A DNA stretch of 64,000 nt from Eikenella longinqua (GCF_001648355.1 NZ_LXSL01000014.1:5467-69466), one strand, 5' to 3'; positions 27,599-36,166 are shown, counted from the first letter of the stretch. Program-made: numbers and translations. Notes: generated by a model not told the origin, from the sequence alone.

Positions 27599-27970
27599 GG
27601 CACTTTCCTGCCGAGTGGTTGGGAAGGCTGTATTTTACCGTATTGGGATGTTTAGGCAATGCTGCGGCGCTTTGGTGGGCTTGGATTGGGCAGGCGGGCG
27701 GGCTGAGAACGGGCTGCGGCTTGGCTTGCTGCCGCGGGGTTGCCGTGGCGGGCGGCGGCTTGGTAGGAGCAAGAGAAGGTATTTGGCTTGGGTGTGGTTT
27801 TGGATTGATTTGTTTGGTGTTTTCTGGGATTTGGGAAGATGATGGCTTGGGCGGGGTAATGATGATGGGTGTGGCTGGCCTGTTTGGAGGATGAGCGGCT
27901 CGGGCGGAGGCGCGGCGGGGGTTGGTTTACAAAAACAGGGTTTTTTTAGGCAGGATTTTACGGTTGCCGG

Positions 27971-28019
27971 AAAATTTTCAGGTAGCCTTTGCGGGAGTTT
28001 GAGGCTACCTGAAAATTTT
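27971..28019. terminator. Extended DUS inverted pair
   Basis: AAAATTTTCAGGTAGCCT (27971-27988) and AGGCTACCTGAAAATTTT (28002-28019) are perfect 18-bp arms around a 13-nt loop. Confidence 0.6.
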
Positions 28020-28051
28020 AGAAGCATGGCAAAGGAGGTGCGGCTATTGTG

Positions 28052-28094
28052 TTTTCAGGTAGCCTTTATGGTGTGTAAAGGCTACCTGAAAAAT
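28052..28094 (-). terminator. DUS-pair hairpin after lysC
   Basis: TTTTCAGGTAGCCTTTA and TAAAGGCTACCTGAAAA form a long inverted repeat (28053-28091), about 37 nt beyond the lysC stop. Confidence 0.65.
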
Positions 28095-28130
28095 AAAATG
28101 CCCGAGCCGGGTGGCGCGGGCATGGGCGGT

Positions 28131-29354
28131 TTATTCGCGGTCGAGGCCGAAGGCTTTGTGCAACACGCGGGTGGCGAGCTCGAGGTATTTTTCGTCGATG
28201 AGCACGGACACTTTGATTTCGGAGGTGGAAATCAGCTGGATGTTGATGTTTTCTTCGGCCAGTGTGCGGAACATGGTGGCGGCCACGTCGCTGTGTGAGC
28301 GCATGCCGATGCCGACGATGGATACTTTGCATACGGTGTCATCGCCGTCGATGCCGGCCGCGCCGATGTTGTCTTCCACGGCTTTCAAGAGCTCGAGCGT
28401 GTGGCGGTAGTCGCCGCGCGATACGGTGAAGGAGAAATCGGTGGTGCCTTCTTCGCCGGCGTTTTGGATGATCATGTCCACTTCGATGTTGGCGGCGGAT
28501 ACGGCACCGAGAATCTGATAGGCGATGCCGGGCTTGTCGGGCACGCCGCGCACGTTGATGCGGGCTTGGTTGCGGTCGAATGCGATGCCGGATACGATGG
28601 CTTGTTCCATATTGGGGTCTTCCTCATAAGTAATCAGGGTGCCTTCGCCGTCTTCGGTGAGGCTGCTCAACACGCGCAGGCGGACTTTATATTTGCCGGC
28701 AAATTCCACCGAGCGGATTTGCAGCACTTTGCTGCCCAGGCTGGCGAGCTCGAGCATTTCTTCAAACGACACGGTATGCATGCGCCGTGCTTCGGGCACC
28801 ACGCGCGGGTCGGTGGTGTAAACGCCGTCCACATCGGTGTAGATTTGGCATTCGTCGGCTTTGAGCGCGGCGGCCAGCGCCACGGCGGAGGTATCGGAGC
28901 CGCCGCGGCCGAGGGTGGTGATGTTGCCTTCGGCATCCACGCCTTGGAAGCCGGCCACAATCACCACTTTGCCCTGCTCCAGGTCGGCGCGCATTTTGCT
29001 GTCGTCGATATATTCGATGCGGGCTTTGGTGTGGGCGTTGTCGGTTTGCACCAACACCTGCCAGCCAGTGTAGCTCTTGGCGGGCACGCCGATGTCTTGC
29101 AGCGCCATGGCCAAAAGGCCGATGGTTACCTGCTCGCCAGTGGCGAGGACAACGTCCATTTCGCGCGGGTCGGGGAATTCTTGGATTTCGTGCGCCAGCG
29201 CCACGAGGCGGTTGGTTTCGCCGCTCATGGCGGACATTACCACCACCACGTCGTGCCCTTCGGCGCGGGTGCGGGCGATGCGTTTGGCGACGTTTTTGAT
29301 GCGCTCGGAACTGCCCACCGATGTTCCGCCGTATTTCTGTACCAATAAAGCCAT
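28131..29354 (-). CDS. lysC: Aspartate kinase
   Basis: 407 residues. The N-terminal kinase domain starts LVQKYGGTSVGSSERIKNVA and includes VVVVMSAMSGETNRL and GRGGSDTSAVALAAAL; two ACT domains follow, with INVRGVPDKPGIAYQILG and SIVGIGMRSHSDVAATMF. It phosphorylates aspartate, the entry to lysine, threonine, methionine and diaminopimelate synthesis. The length fits the single-function, lysine/threonine-inhibited betaproteobacterial type. No lysine riboswitch is recognisable in the 5' region. The gene is monocistronic. Confidence 0.96.
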   Translation of the reverse strand: MALLVQKYGGTSVGSSERIKNVAKRIARTRAEGHDVVVVMSAMSGETNRLVALAHEIQEFPDPREMDVVLATGEQVTIGLLAMALQDIGVPAKSYTGWQVLVQTDNAHTKARIEYIDDSKMRADLEQGKVVIVAGFQGVDAEGNITTLGRGGSDTSAVALAAALKADECQIYTDVDGVYTTDPRVVPEARRMHTVSFEEMLELASLGSKVLQIRSVEFAGKYKVRLRVLSSLTEDGEGTLITYEEDPNMEQAIVSGIAFDRNQARINVRGVPDKPGIAYQILGAVSAANIEVDMIIQNAGEEGTTDFSFTVSRGDYRHTLELLKAVEDNIGAAGIDGDDTVCKVSIVGIGMRSHSDVAATMFRTLAEENINIQLISTSEIKVSVLIDEKYLELATRVLHKAFGLDRE

Positions 29355-29862
29355 TCTTGGATACTCTCTTTAACTTTTGAAGCCAACCCGCCTGCGGCGG
29401 CGGATTGGCTGTGATGAGGTTGGAAGCGGTTGCCACAGAGGCAGGCGGCATTATTGCCAGTTTGGCATAAAAACACAAGCCTGTTGTGGGCGGAAGCGGC
29501 TGCCGGGGCGAAAAAGGCGGCGCGGCGGCGGAAAATTCCGACGGCATCGGGCAGGGCGTGCGGCGGGTTTGCTACAATCTTTGCAGCCCGGATTTATCGG
29601 CGCTGGCATTTTTCAGGTAGCCTCTTGCCGCCGGCCGCTGCTTAGAAAGGGCTTCAGGCTACCTGAAAACAGGTTTCCGTAGAAACCGGGTTTCTGCAAA
29701 ACGAAAACATGCATGGCAACGAAGTGAAAAATAACAGCCTGCCAAACAGCTTGCCATTTTCAGGTAGCCCCTGCGGCGGGAGTCTACCTGAAAGAAAACA
29801 GAGGATTGCGGCGCGGCCCGAAACCGCCAGCGCCGCGTTAAGCACCCAATAGGAGAAACGCG
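29355..29862. other. Divergent intergenic region lysC / LysR regulator
   Basis: 508 bp. Near lysC it is AT/GC-mixed and should contain the lysC promoter; to the right are four DUS or DUS-like words: a reverse copy (29611-29625), a forward copy (29656-29670), a reverse copy (29757-29770) and a mutated forward copy AGTCTACCTGAAA (29781-29793). No gene is visible. Confidence 0.55.
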
Positions 29863-30765
29863 ATGGACATCAAACGACTGAAATATTTCTGCACCGTGGT
29901 GGAATGCGGCAGCTTCACCAAGGCTGCGGAAACGCTGCATATTTCCCAGCCACCCTTAAGCAAGCGCGTGCAGGAGCTGGAGCAGGAAATCGGCACGCCG
30001 CTGCTGTTTCGCGACGGTGGGCGCATCCGTCCCACGCCCACCGGTTTCTTCCTTTATGAGCGCGCGCTGGAAATCTTGGTGGGCATCGGCAATATCGAAC
30101 GCGACACGCTGGTTTTCGCCCAACAGCAGCAGCACGTGTTGCGCATCGGGCTCACCCATCTCTATCAAAAATATTTCACCCCGCTGATTATGGCCATCCG
30201 CCGGCAGTATGCCGACACGGAAATCAATGTGTTGGTGTCCGATTCCAGCCACCTGGAAACGCTGCTGAACAATCAGCTGATAGACATCGCGCTGATTCAG
30301 CAGCCGAAACGGCTGGAGCGCTACCGCTATCTGGCGCTGCCGGCGGTGTGGCTGGTGGCCGTGGTGCACCGCAGCCTGCTGCCAGAAGGCGCGCCCGAAA
30401 CGATGACGCTGAAACAGCTGGGCGCGCTGCCGCTGATTTTGCTGCGCCGCAGCAGCGGGGTGGGCACGTTTGAACAATTGATGGATCAGATGCACAAGAG
30501 CGGCATTGTGCCGAAGGTGGTAATGGGAGTATCACAGCCGAGCGTGATTGTGGATTGGATTGAGTCGGGCATCGAGGTGGCAGCGCTGTTACCGGAATCG
30601 GAAGTATGTCCATCGCAGTTGCACCACAGCGTATTGGTACAAGTGTTGCCCAGCTTACAGGTGTTTTTCCCGGCGCTGGTAAAGCTGACCACTACGCCGG
30701 AAATCCGCGGGCTGGAGGAGGTGATGGCAAACGGTTATCCGTTTGTGGCGCCGCGTTGCCGGTGA
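29863..30765 (+). CDS. LysR-type transcriptional regulator
   Basis: 300 residues. A winged HTH at the N-terminus (MDIKRLKYFCTVVECGSF, KAAETLHISQPPLSKRVQEL) is followed by a linker and a periplasmic-binding-like effector domain (LRIGLTHLYQKYFTPLIMAIR onward). AGGAG stands 8 nt before the ATG. LysR regulators usually control a divergent or nearby gene; the divergent neighbour is lysC, 508 bp away. Known gallate-decarboxylase operons elsewhere are controlled by LysR proteins, and such a cassette lies 2-5 kb to the right here, so it is a second candidate target. The effector is unknown. Confidence 0.9.
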   Translation: MDIKRLKYFCTVVECGSFTKAAETLHISQPPLSKRVQELEQEIGTPLLFRDGGRIRPTPTGFFLYERALEILVGIGNIERDTLVFAQQQQHVLRIGLTHLYQKYFTPLIMAIRRQYADTEINVLVSDSSHLETLLNNQLIDIALIQQPKRLERYRYLALPAVWLVAVVHRSLLPEGAPETMTLKQLGALPLILLRRSSGVGTFEQLMDQMHKSGIVPKVVMGVSQPSVIVDWIESGIEVAALLPESEVCPSQLHHSVLVQVLPSLQVFFPALVKLTTTPEIRGLEEVMANGYPFVAPRCR

Positions 30766-30776
30766 GGGCGGGCGGG

Positions 30777-30834
30777 GTTTTCAGGTAGCCTTTTCAGTAT
30801 TCATATCGAATGCGGGAAGGCTACCTGAAAATAT
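30777..30834. terminator. DUS-pair hairpin between convergent genes
   Basis: TTTTCAGGTAGCCTTTTC (from 30778) and AAGGCTACCTGAAAATA (about 30818-30834) lie between the ends of the LysR gene and the PNPOx-like gene and can serve both. Confidence 0.7.
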
Positions 30835-30852
30835 TTGGCCGGCCGGGATGGG

Positions 30853-31296
30853 TTAGCTGTTTTCTTCGTTGCGCCGCCAATGGGTTTTGTGGGCGAAGAT
30901 GGGGCGGTTGCTGGTGTGTTTGATGTAGTCGAGGCTGAGCTGCCAGATGTCGCTGGGGAAGACTTTGGCCACGGGGTGGGCTTGGGCGTAGAGCTCGAGT
31001 GCGGCGCGGCGTGCGGCGGGCTCGGTGAGGCATTCAGCGCGGGCGGCAAATTGGATGCCGCAGATGTCGCGGATGCGTGCGGGCTGGCCGGCGATGGTGC
31101 CGGCAATGCGGTGGTTGAGCAGCATGAGGCGGCCGTGGTGGGTGGTTTTGCTGGTGAGCACGATGAGGCGGGCAGCGGCTTCGTCGAATACGTAGAAGCA
31201 GCTGGCGCTCCACAGTTCGCCGTTGTGGCTGGCGGCGAGGCTGACGACGTGGTGTCCGGCAAGGAAGGTGCGGATGTGGGTGGGCAGGGGCGGCAT
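30853..31296 (-). CDS. Pyridoxamine 5'-phosphate oxidase-like FMN-binding protein (YhbP/UPF0306 type)
   Basis: 147 residues of split-barrel type: the start IRTFLAGHHVVSLAASHNGELWSASCFYVFDE and RLIVLTSKTTHHGRLM are characteristic of small flavin-binding proteins related to PNPOx. The C-terminus DYIKHTSNRPIFAHKTHW resembles YhbP. The reaction is not known. A Correia element ends 42 nt before its start codon and may provide its promoter. An AG-simDUS-like variant (31325-31336) lies in that gap. Confidence 0.78.
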   Translation of the reverse strand: MPPLPTHIRTFLAGHHVVSLAASHNGELWSASCFYVFDEAAARLIVLTSKTTHHGRLMLLNHRIAGTIAGQPARIRDICGIQFAARAECLTEPAARRAALELYAQAHPVAKVFPSDIWQLSLDYIKHTSNRPIFAHKTHWRRNEENS

Positions 31297-31736
31297 GGTG
31301 TGTGGGCGAGTGTGGGTGGTGGGAAGGCTGCCTGAAAATATAGTGGATTAAAATCAGAATGCTACTGCGTTGACTCGCCTTGCTACTGCTTGTACTGTCT
31401 GCGGCTCGCCGCCTTGTCCCATTCTGATTTTAATCCACTATAGGTGCTGCAAAAATGGTGCAAACGGCTTTGCGTGGCGAATGGTAGTAGCTGGGCGGGA
31501 AACGGTATAGCGGGCTACCTGAAAATGGGTGAAGCGGATTTCGCTAAAACGAGGGTTTGGCAGGACTTCGGCAAAGTGGAAAATATGGGGCGAAAGGAAA
31601 CGGCGCGGCAGGTTTCAGGTAGCCTGCCGTGCCGTTTGGTTTCGCCGGGAGTTTGACGTTTGATAGTGAAAACGAGGCTGCCAATAAGAAGGCGAGTTTC
31701 TGTGCAGCCCACACAGGTTTTCAGGTGGCCTGGAGG
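31297..31736. other. Intergenic region with a Correia element and DUS copies
   Basis: Holds a DUS variant AGGCTGCCTGAA (31325-31336), a Correia element (31339-31442), a forward DUS (about 31513-31526), a reverse DUS (31612-31625) and a one-base variant with GTGGCC near 31720. No gene is visible. Confidence 0.65.
31339..31442. repeat. Correia (CREE/NEMIS) element, 104 bp, copy 3, upstream of the PNPOx-like gene
   Basis: Perfect TATAGTGGATTAA/TTAATCCACTATA ends around the standard motifs. Read on the minus strand, the outer end gives TATATT, 5/6 of a -10 box, facing the PNPOx-like gene. Confidence 0.9.
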
Positions 31737-32459
31737 CTAATGCCCGGCGACGTAGGTTGCCCACAAATATGAAATGGGCATTGCCAGTATCAAGGCAGGC
31801 AGCATATTGGCTACAGGGAAGGATTTGATACCGGTAATCCGGAGACCGGTAGCCACCATAATCAGCCCGCCAGCAGCGGCAAAGTCGGCACGCATTTCGG
31901 GGGTGGTGAGCGGCACAATCAGCCCAGCCAACGTAGCCAGTGTGAGCTGAATGGCCAGTTGCGGAACGGCGATGGCGGATACGGCGTAGCCTAGCGTGAT
32001 GGCGAAGATGCCGGCGGTAAAGAAGTCCAAAATGGCTTTGATGTAGAGGATGGAGGGATCGCCAGTCATGCCTTCGTGCATAGAGCCGAATACGCCAGTA
32101 CCGCTGGCGCAAAATAATACCAAGATGGCAACAAATTTATCCAAAAATTCTTCATGCGACAAAGTGCCATTGGAAGGCAGGAATTTGTCAATCAGAGTAC
32201 GGGTAGAGGCAGCCAGCTTGTTGATGTTTTTTTCGATGTAACACAACTCGCCGATAGTTAAGCCGATAACCGAAGCCAACACTACTGCAGCATAGTATTT
32301 TACGCCCGGGATAGCCATGATACCCAAACCAATGGAACATAAACCAAACAAAGGGTTGAGGCCGACGCGTACGCGTTCAGGCAGCTTGTTGCCGGCAAAA
32401 GCACCAAGGAGTCCGCCGATCACGACGGCGCTACCATTTACAAAAGGGCCAATAAGCAT
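31737..32459 (-). CDS. DUF554-family inner-membrane protein (YqgA-like)
   Basis: 240 residues with six to seven hydrophobic helices. The start GPFVNGSAVVIGGLLGAFAGNKLPERV and the middle LVLFCASGTGVFGSMHEGMTGDPSILYIKAILDFFTAGIFA are typical of the DUF554/YqgA family, a probable transporter of unknown substrate. AGGAGAAT precedes the ATG. It lies 24 nt after the UbiX-type gene in the same direction, so it is the last gene of a UbiD-UbiX-DUF554 unit. In that context it could move the aromatic acid or its product, but this is only inference. Base composition is somewhat lower in GC than its neighbours. Confidence 0.85.
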   Translation of the reverse strand: MLIGPFVNGSAVVIGGLLGAFAGNKLPERVRVGLNPLFGLCSIGLGIMAIPGVKYYAAVVLASVIGLTIGELCYIEKNINKLAASTRTLIDKFLPSNGTLSHEEFLDKFVAILVLFCASGTGVFGSMHEGMTGDPSILYIKAILDFFTAGIFAITLGYAVSAIAVPQLAIQLTLATLAGLIVPLTTPEMRADFAAAGGLIMVATGLRITGIKSFPVANMLPALILAMPISYLWATYVAGH

Positions 32460-32482
32460 GATATTCTCCTAAATTAAATGAG

Positions 32483-33058
32483 TTATTCTGCTCCGCCGCT
32501 CCAGCGCGGCAGGTGCCGCACGGAAATGCCGAACAAATCCAGCGCGCGGCCGACGCTGTGGGTGAGGATGTCGTCCAGCGTTTGCGGGCGGTGGTAGAGC
32601 GCGGGCACGGGCGGGAAGATGATGCCGCCCATTTCGGTAACGCGGCGCATGTTGTCGATATGGGCGAGGTTGAGCGGCGTTTCGCGCGCCATCAGCACCA
32701 GCTTCCTGCGTTCTTTGAGCACCACGTCGGCGGCGCGGGTGAGCAGGTTGTCGCTCAGGCCGTGGGCGATGGCGGCCAGGGAACGCATGGAGCAGGGCGC
32801 CACCAGCATGCCGAGGGTTTGGAACGAGCCGCTGGAAATAGATGCGCCCAAATCCTGAATCGGGTGGACTACATCGGCCATGGCCAGCACTTCTTCGCGG
32901 CTGTAGGGCGTTTCCAGCGAGCGGGTCATTTCCGCGCCTTTGGAGATAACGAGGTGCACTTCCAGATCGGGCACGGCCTGCAAGAGCTGCAAGGCTTTGT
33001 GGCCGTATTGGAAGCCGCTGGCACCGCTGATGCCGAGGATGATGCGTTGTTTGCCCAT
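32483..33058 (-). CDS. ubiX: UbiX-type flavin prenyltransferase
   Basis: 191 residues. The N-terminus RIILGISGASGFQYGHKAL is the FMN-binding start, with APCSMRSLAAIAHGLSDNLLTRAADVVLKERRKLVL and the REtPLNLAHI segment. These enzymes join FMN to dimethylallyl phosphate to make prenylated FMN, the cofactor of UbiD-type decarboxylases. It lies 121 nt after the UbiD-type gene, in the same direction, with a DUS-like pair between them. Whether it serves ubiquinone synthesis or the adjacent specialised decarboxylase cannot be settled; the pairing favours the latter or both. Confidence 0.92.
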   Translation of the reverse strand: MGKQRIILGISGASGFQYGHKALQLLQAVPDLEVHLVISKGAEMTRSLETPYSREEVLAMADVVHPIQDLGASISSGSFQTLGMLVAPCSMRSLAAIAHGLSDNLLTRAADVVLKERRKLVLMARETPLNLAHIDNMRRVTEMGGIIFPPVPALYHRPQTLDDILTHSVGRALDLFGISVRHLPRWSGGAE

Positions 33059-33108
33059 GATTGCTCCTTGGGTGGATGGGTGGTGGCGCTGGGTGCGCCG
33101 CTGTTTTT

Positions 33109-33167
33109 GGTTTTTCAGGTAGCTTCAACGCGGTTTGGCCGCAGGGGCTTGAGGCTACCTGAAAATC
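33109..33167 (-). repeat. Imperfect DUS pair between the UbiD-type and UbiX-type genes
   Basis: TTTTTCAGGTAGCTTCAACGC (one changed base in the reverse copy, near 33112) faces AGGCTACCTGAAAA (near 33153). A weak hairpin here could reduce transcription into ubiX. Confidence 0.5.
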
Positions 33168-33179
33168 AGCCGGTGCCAT

Positions 33180-34667
33180 TTAAAAGTCCGGTAGGAAGCG
33201 TTTTACGTCCACTTCCATAAATTTGCAGCGCTGGAAGTGTTCTTTCAGGTGCAGCGGCACGGTGCAGTCGAAAATGGTTTTGCACGATGTGCCTTCCTGA
33301 ATCAGGCGGTTGCTGAACGCGGGCGACTGCGAGGGGTCGAGCGGGTGGCAGCGCACGCCGGGGATGAAGATGGTGTCGTTGTCGCCCTGGTAGCGCGTTT
33401 GCATGGCCCACAAGACGTCGTCGGTGTCGAAAATGTCCACGTCTTCGTCCACCAGAATCACGTGTTTCAGCTCGGGGAAGGCGGAGAAGGCGAGTAGGGC
33501 GGCCTGGCGCTGGCGGCCTTCGTCGGCGGGGGTGGTTTTCTTAAACTGCATCACGGCCAAGAGTTTGCCGCCGCCGGAAGAATGCGCAAACACGTTTTGC
33601 AGGCGGCCGGGCATGGCGCGTTCCACCATATCGAGGATGCTGGCTTCGGTGGGGATGCCGGCCATGTTCACATGCTCTTCGCCCGGGCCCATGGTGGTGC
33701 GCAGAATCGGGTTTTTGCGGTGGGTAACCGCTTTCACTTTGATCACGGGTAGGGCGGGCTTGGCGTCGCCGGTGTAGCCGGGGAATTCGGGCATGGCTTT
33801 GCCGGTGTTGCTGTTTTGGTCTTCGCGCACGCGCACATCGGGCAGCAGCTCGCCTTCAATCACCACTTCGGCATGGGCGATGGCGCGCTCGTTGATGGTG
33901 AGGCACTTGGCCATTTCCACGCCGTGACCGCGCAGGGCGCCGGCAATGCTCAATTCGTCGAAGCCCAGCGGGGTGGTGGGCGGCTCGAAGCAGGCGGCCA
34001 TTTCGATGGCGGGATCCACGCCGATGCTGATGGAAATCGGCAGCGGCTTGCCAGCGGCTTCGGCTTTCTGGCGGAAGGCGTCGATGTGGCGGCCGGGGGT
34101 GAGCCACATGGAAAGCTCGTCTTTGCCCTGCACGCACAGGCGGTGGATGGTGATGTCGGATTTGCCGGTGTCGGGGTCGGAAGCATAGCACAGACCCATG
34201 GTGAAATAGGGGCCGGCGTCTTCCACGGTGTTGGTGGGGGCGGGCAGCAGGGTGCGCAGGTCGAAACTGGGGTCGCTGGCCAAGTGCACCACTTCCTGGC
34301 ATTGCGGTTTCTGCTCGGCGCCAAGCAGCACTGGCGGAATCGGGTTTTGCACGGAATCTTTGAGCAGGAAGCCCAGCCGTTCGGGCGGGCAGTTAAGGAA
34401 TTGGCCGACACGTTTGCGCGAGCCCACCAAGCCGATGGCCACCTGAATGCCGGGATAGCCTTTCACCTTGTTAAACACCATGGCGGGGCCGTTTTTGCGG
34501 GTGGGGCGCTGGCAGGTGCCGCCGGCGCCCACGTAGCGGTACACACCCGAGAGCTCGGCAATCGGATCGACTTCCACATCGGTGGACACCAATTCGCCGG
34601 GCAGGGTTTTTAAAAGCTCGAGTGCGGAGCGCAGGTCGTGCACGGGGGATTTTTGCGGGTTCGGCAT
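33180..34667 (-). CDS. UbiD-family decarboxylase, most like gallate decarboxylase LpdC
   Basis: 495 residues. The UbiD fold is shown by RKNPILRTTMGPGEEHVNMAG, the Glu-rich VDEDVDIFDTDDVLWAM, and HPLDPSQ. From memory it follows the LpdC type of gallate/protocatechuate decarboxylase rather than ubiquinone UbiD: DVEVDPIAELSGVYRYVGAGG, GPAMVFNKVKGYPG, TGKAMPEFPGY, GIPTEASIL and RQAALLAFSAFPELKHVILVDEDVD. These enzymes use prenyl-FMN to remove the carboxyl group of hydroxybenzoates in the cytoplasm. It heads a unit with ubiX and a DUF554 membrane gene. The exact substrate is unproven. Its start ATG at 34665-34667 follows AGAGGTGTAGAAA. Confidence 0.85.
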   Translation of the reverse strand: MPNPQKSPVHDLRSALELLKTLPGELVSTDVEVDPIAELSGVYRYVGAGGTCQRPTRKNGPAMVFNKVKGYPGIQVAIGLVGSRKRVGQFLNCPPERLGFLLKDSVQNPIPPVLLGAEQKPQCQEVVHLASDPSFDLRTLLPAPTNTVEDAGPYFTMGLCYASDPDTGKSDITIHRLCVQGKDELSMWLTPGRHIDAFRQKAEAAGKPLPISISIGVDPAIEMAACFEPPTTPLGFDELSIAGALRGHGVEMAKCLTINERAIAHAEVVIEGELLPDVRVREDQNSNTGKAMPEFPGYTGDAKPALPVIKVKAVTHRKNPILRTTMGPGEEHVNMAGIPTEASILDMVERAMPGRLQNVFAHSSGGGKLLAVMQFKKTTPADEGRQRQAALLAFSAFPELKHVILVDEDVDIFDTDDVLWAMQTRYQGDNDTIFIPGVRCHPLDPSQSPAFSNRLIQEGTSCKTIFDCTVPLHLKEHFQRCKFMEVDVKRFLPDF

Positions 34668-34840
34668 TTTCTACACCTCTCTGTTGCGTTGGGGAAAGTT
34701 CGGAATGCTGTTGCAGTATAGGCGCGCGGGAGATAGCGGGGAAATACCGTTTTGTTTGCAGGGGAATACCGAAACGGTATGGCGGGAAGGCGGACGGTTG
34801 GCTGTGTGGGTTTGATATTTTTGGCTTTGTTGCAGACCGA

Positions 34841-34889
34841 TATTTTTCAGGTAGCCTGCATACGTGCGAATGAGGCTACCTGAAAATTT
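34841..34889 (-). terminator. DUS-pair hairpin after or upstream region of rlmB
   Basis: ATTTTTCAGGTAGCCT (34842-34857) pairs with AGGCTACCTGAAAAT (34873-34887), 11 nt beyond the rlmB stop at 34900. Confidence 0.7.
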
Positions 34890-34899
34890 GCGGCTGCGT

Positions 34900-35646
34900 T
34901 TAGCCTGCCTTGAGCGCGCGCTGGCGGCGGGTTTCGGCCAAGACCATGCCGGTGCTCACCGACACGTTGAGGCTTTCCACCGTGCCGAGCATGGGGATGG
35001 ATACCAGCGCGTCGCAGTGTTCGCGGGTGAGGCGGCGCATGCCTTCGCCTTCGTTGCCCATCACCCAGGCCACGGCGGCGGGGATATCGTAGTGGAACAG
35101 GTCGGCCTCGCCGCCCATGTCGGTACCCACGATCCAGATGTCGCGCTCTTTGAGCTCGCGCAGGGTGCGGGCGAGGTTGGTTACGGCGATGTAGGGCACG
35201 GTTTCGGCGGCGCCGCAGGCCACTTTGCTCACGGTGGCGTTGAGGCCGACGCTGCGGTTTTTCGGGGCAATCACGGCGTGCACGCCCATGGCGTCGGCCA
35301 CGCGCAGGCAGGCGCCGAGGTTGTGGGGGTCGGTGATGCCGTCGAGGATGAGCAGCAGGGGCGGCTCGCTGAGGTTGTCGAGCACGTCGTCGAGGTGGAC
35401 GTGGTTGTGCGAGGCGTCGATGAAGCCGGCGATGCCTTGGTGGCGGGCGTGGCGGCAGAGGTTGTCGAGGCGGGCGGCTTCCACGAAGTGAACGGGGATA
35501 TTGGCTTTGGCGGCTTTTTCCAGCGCTTGGCGCATGCGTTCGTCGTGGCGGCCGGCGAGGGCGTAGAGTTCGGTGAGGCTTTTGGGGTTTTGCCACAGGC
35601 GGGCATTGACGGCGTGGAAGCCGTAGATGAGGCGGCGGTTGGACAT
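34900..35646 (-). CDS. rlmB: 23S rRNA (guanosine-2'-O-)-methyltransferase RlmB (G2251)
   Basis: 248 residues from the ATG at 35644-35646; an upstream extension translates DUS sequence. The substrate-binding start RRLIYGFHAVNARLWQNPK and the SPOUT catalytic motifs LLLILDGITDPHNLGACLRVADAMGVHAVI, then IWIVGTDMGGEADLFHYDIP and MGNEGEGMRRLTREHCDALVSIPMLG, identify the TrmH/SpoU family and the RlmB branch. It methylates the ribose of G2251 in 23S rRNA. It stands alone on the minus strand. Confidence 0.95.
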   Translation of the reverse strand: MSNRRLIYGFHAVNARLWQNPKSLTELYALAGRHDERMRQALEKAAKANIPVHFVEAARLDNLCRHARHQGIAGFIDASHNHVHLDDVLDNLSEPPLLLILDGITDPHNLGACLRVADAMGVHAVIAPKNRSVGLNATVSKVACGAAETVPYIAVTNLARTLRELKERDIWIVGTDMGGEADLFHYDIPAAVAWVMGNEGEGMRRLTREHCDALVSIPMLGTVESLNVSVSTGMVLAETRRQRALKAG

Positions 35647-36166
35647 GGGTTGGGCTTTCGGGGTGTTGTTCGGTAATGTGGTTTGCGAGATGGGTTTCAG
35701 GTGAATTTCAAGTTTCAGGTAGCCTTTTGCTATTCGCGTTTTATCCACCCTTGCGCCTTATGTCGGCGCGGGCACCTACTTTTCTTTGCTTCGTCAAAGA
35801 AAAGTAGGCAAAAGAAAGACGACTGCGGGCACAGGTTTGCTGCGCAAACTTCCCTCACTCTGCACGGTTTTTTGGGCGGGCTCGCAACTTGCGGCTGCGC
35901 CGCTTCGAACATGCAAGCCTTTGTTTCCCGAAAAGCCGTGCTCCGTTCGGCTGCGCCAGCAGGGGTAGCGCAGCATTGCACGTTTGTGGGGAATTGTTTG
36001 TTTTGGAATTTGTATATCGTTAAAGGCTACCTGAAAAATTGGGTTTGCTTGAAGCTTAATCCTTCTTGGGAGAGGACGGCAAAGCGCTGAGTTTGCATCA
36101 AGCAGACGATATTTCTATCTATCCGGCGGCGGCAGAGGTTTCAGGTAGCCTCATGCGGCAGCGGGT
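35647..36166. other. Intergenic region with a conserved hairpin repeat
   Basis: 520 bp between the start of rlmB and the end of thiE. Besides three DUS copies (about 35715, 36024 and 36139) it contains a ~250-bp element (about 35740-35990) with a perfect 14-bp hairpin. Short frames across it are not credible genes. Confidence 0.6.
35740..35990. repeat. Noncoding repeat with a 14-bp AAAGAAAAGTAGG hairpin
   Basis: CCTACTTTTCTTTG (35775-35788) and CAAAGAAAAGTAGG (35795-35808) form a perfect stem with a 6-nt loop. From memory, similar CTACTTTTCTTTGC…AAAGAAAAGTAGGCAAAAGAAAG words occur between genes in many beta- and gammaproteobacteria and are often mis-annotated as short proteins. A second inverted word (GGCTGCGCCGCTTCGAA region) lies near 35892. 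Function unknown. Confidence 0.6.

Larger units (their letters stand above)
27599..28130. other. Intergenic region between slyD and lysC
   Basis: No gene with protein-like character is visible; short open frames in G-rich sequence at 27600-27900 lack start signals. The right part has two DUS pairs: a long one (27971-28019) and the lysC terminator (28052-28092). Confidence 0.6.

Noticed and set aside
29355..29560. Possible lysine riboswitch upstream of lysC
   Set aside because: No recognisable L-box core or terminator/antiterminator arrangement.
29377..29682. 101-residue Arg/Gly-rich frame upstream of the LysR gene
   Set aside because: It translates DUS words at its end, has no Shine-Dalgarno and an extreme composition.
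35683..36090. 135-residue frame over the hairpin repeat upstream of rlmB
   Set aside because: The region is a noncoding repeat; several mutually exclusive frames cross it and none has a start signal.
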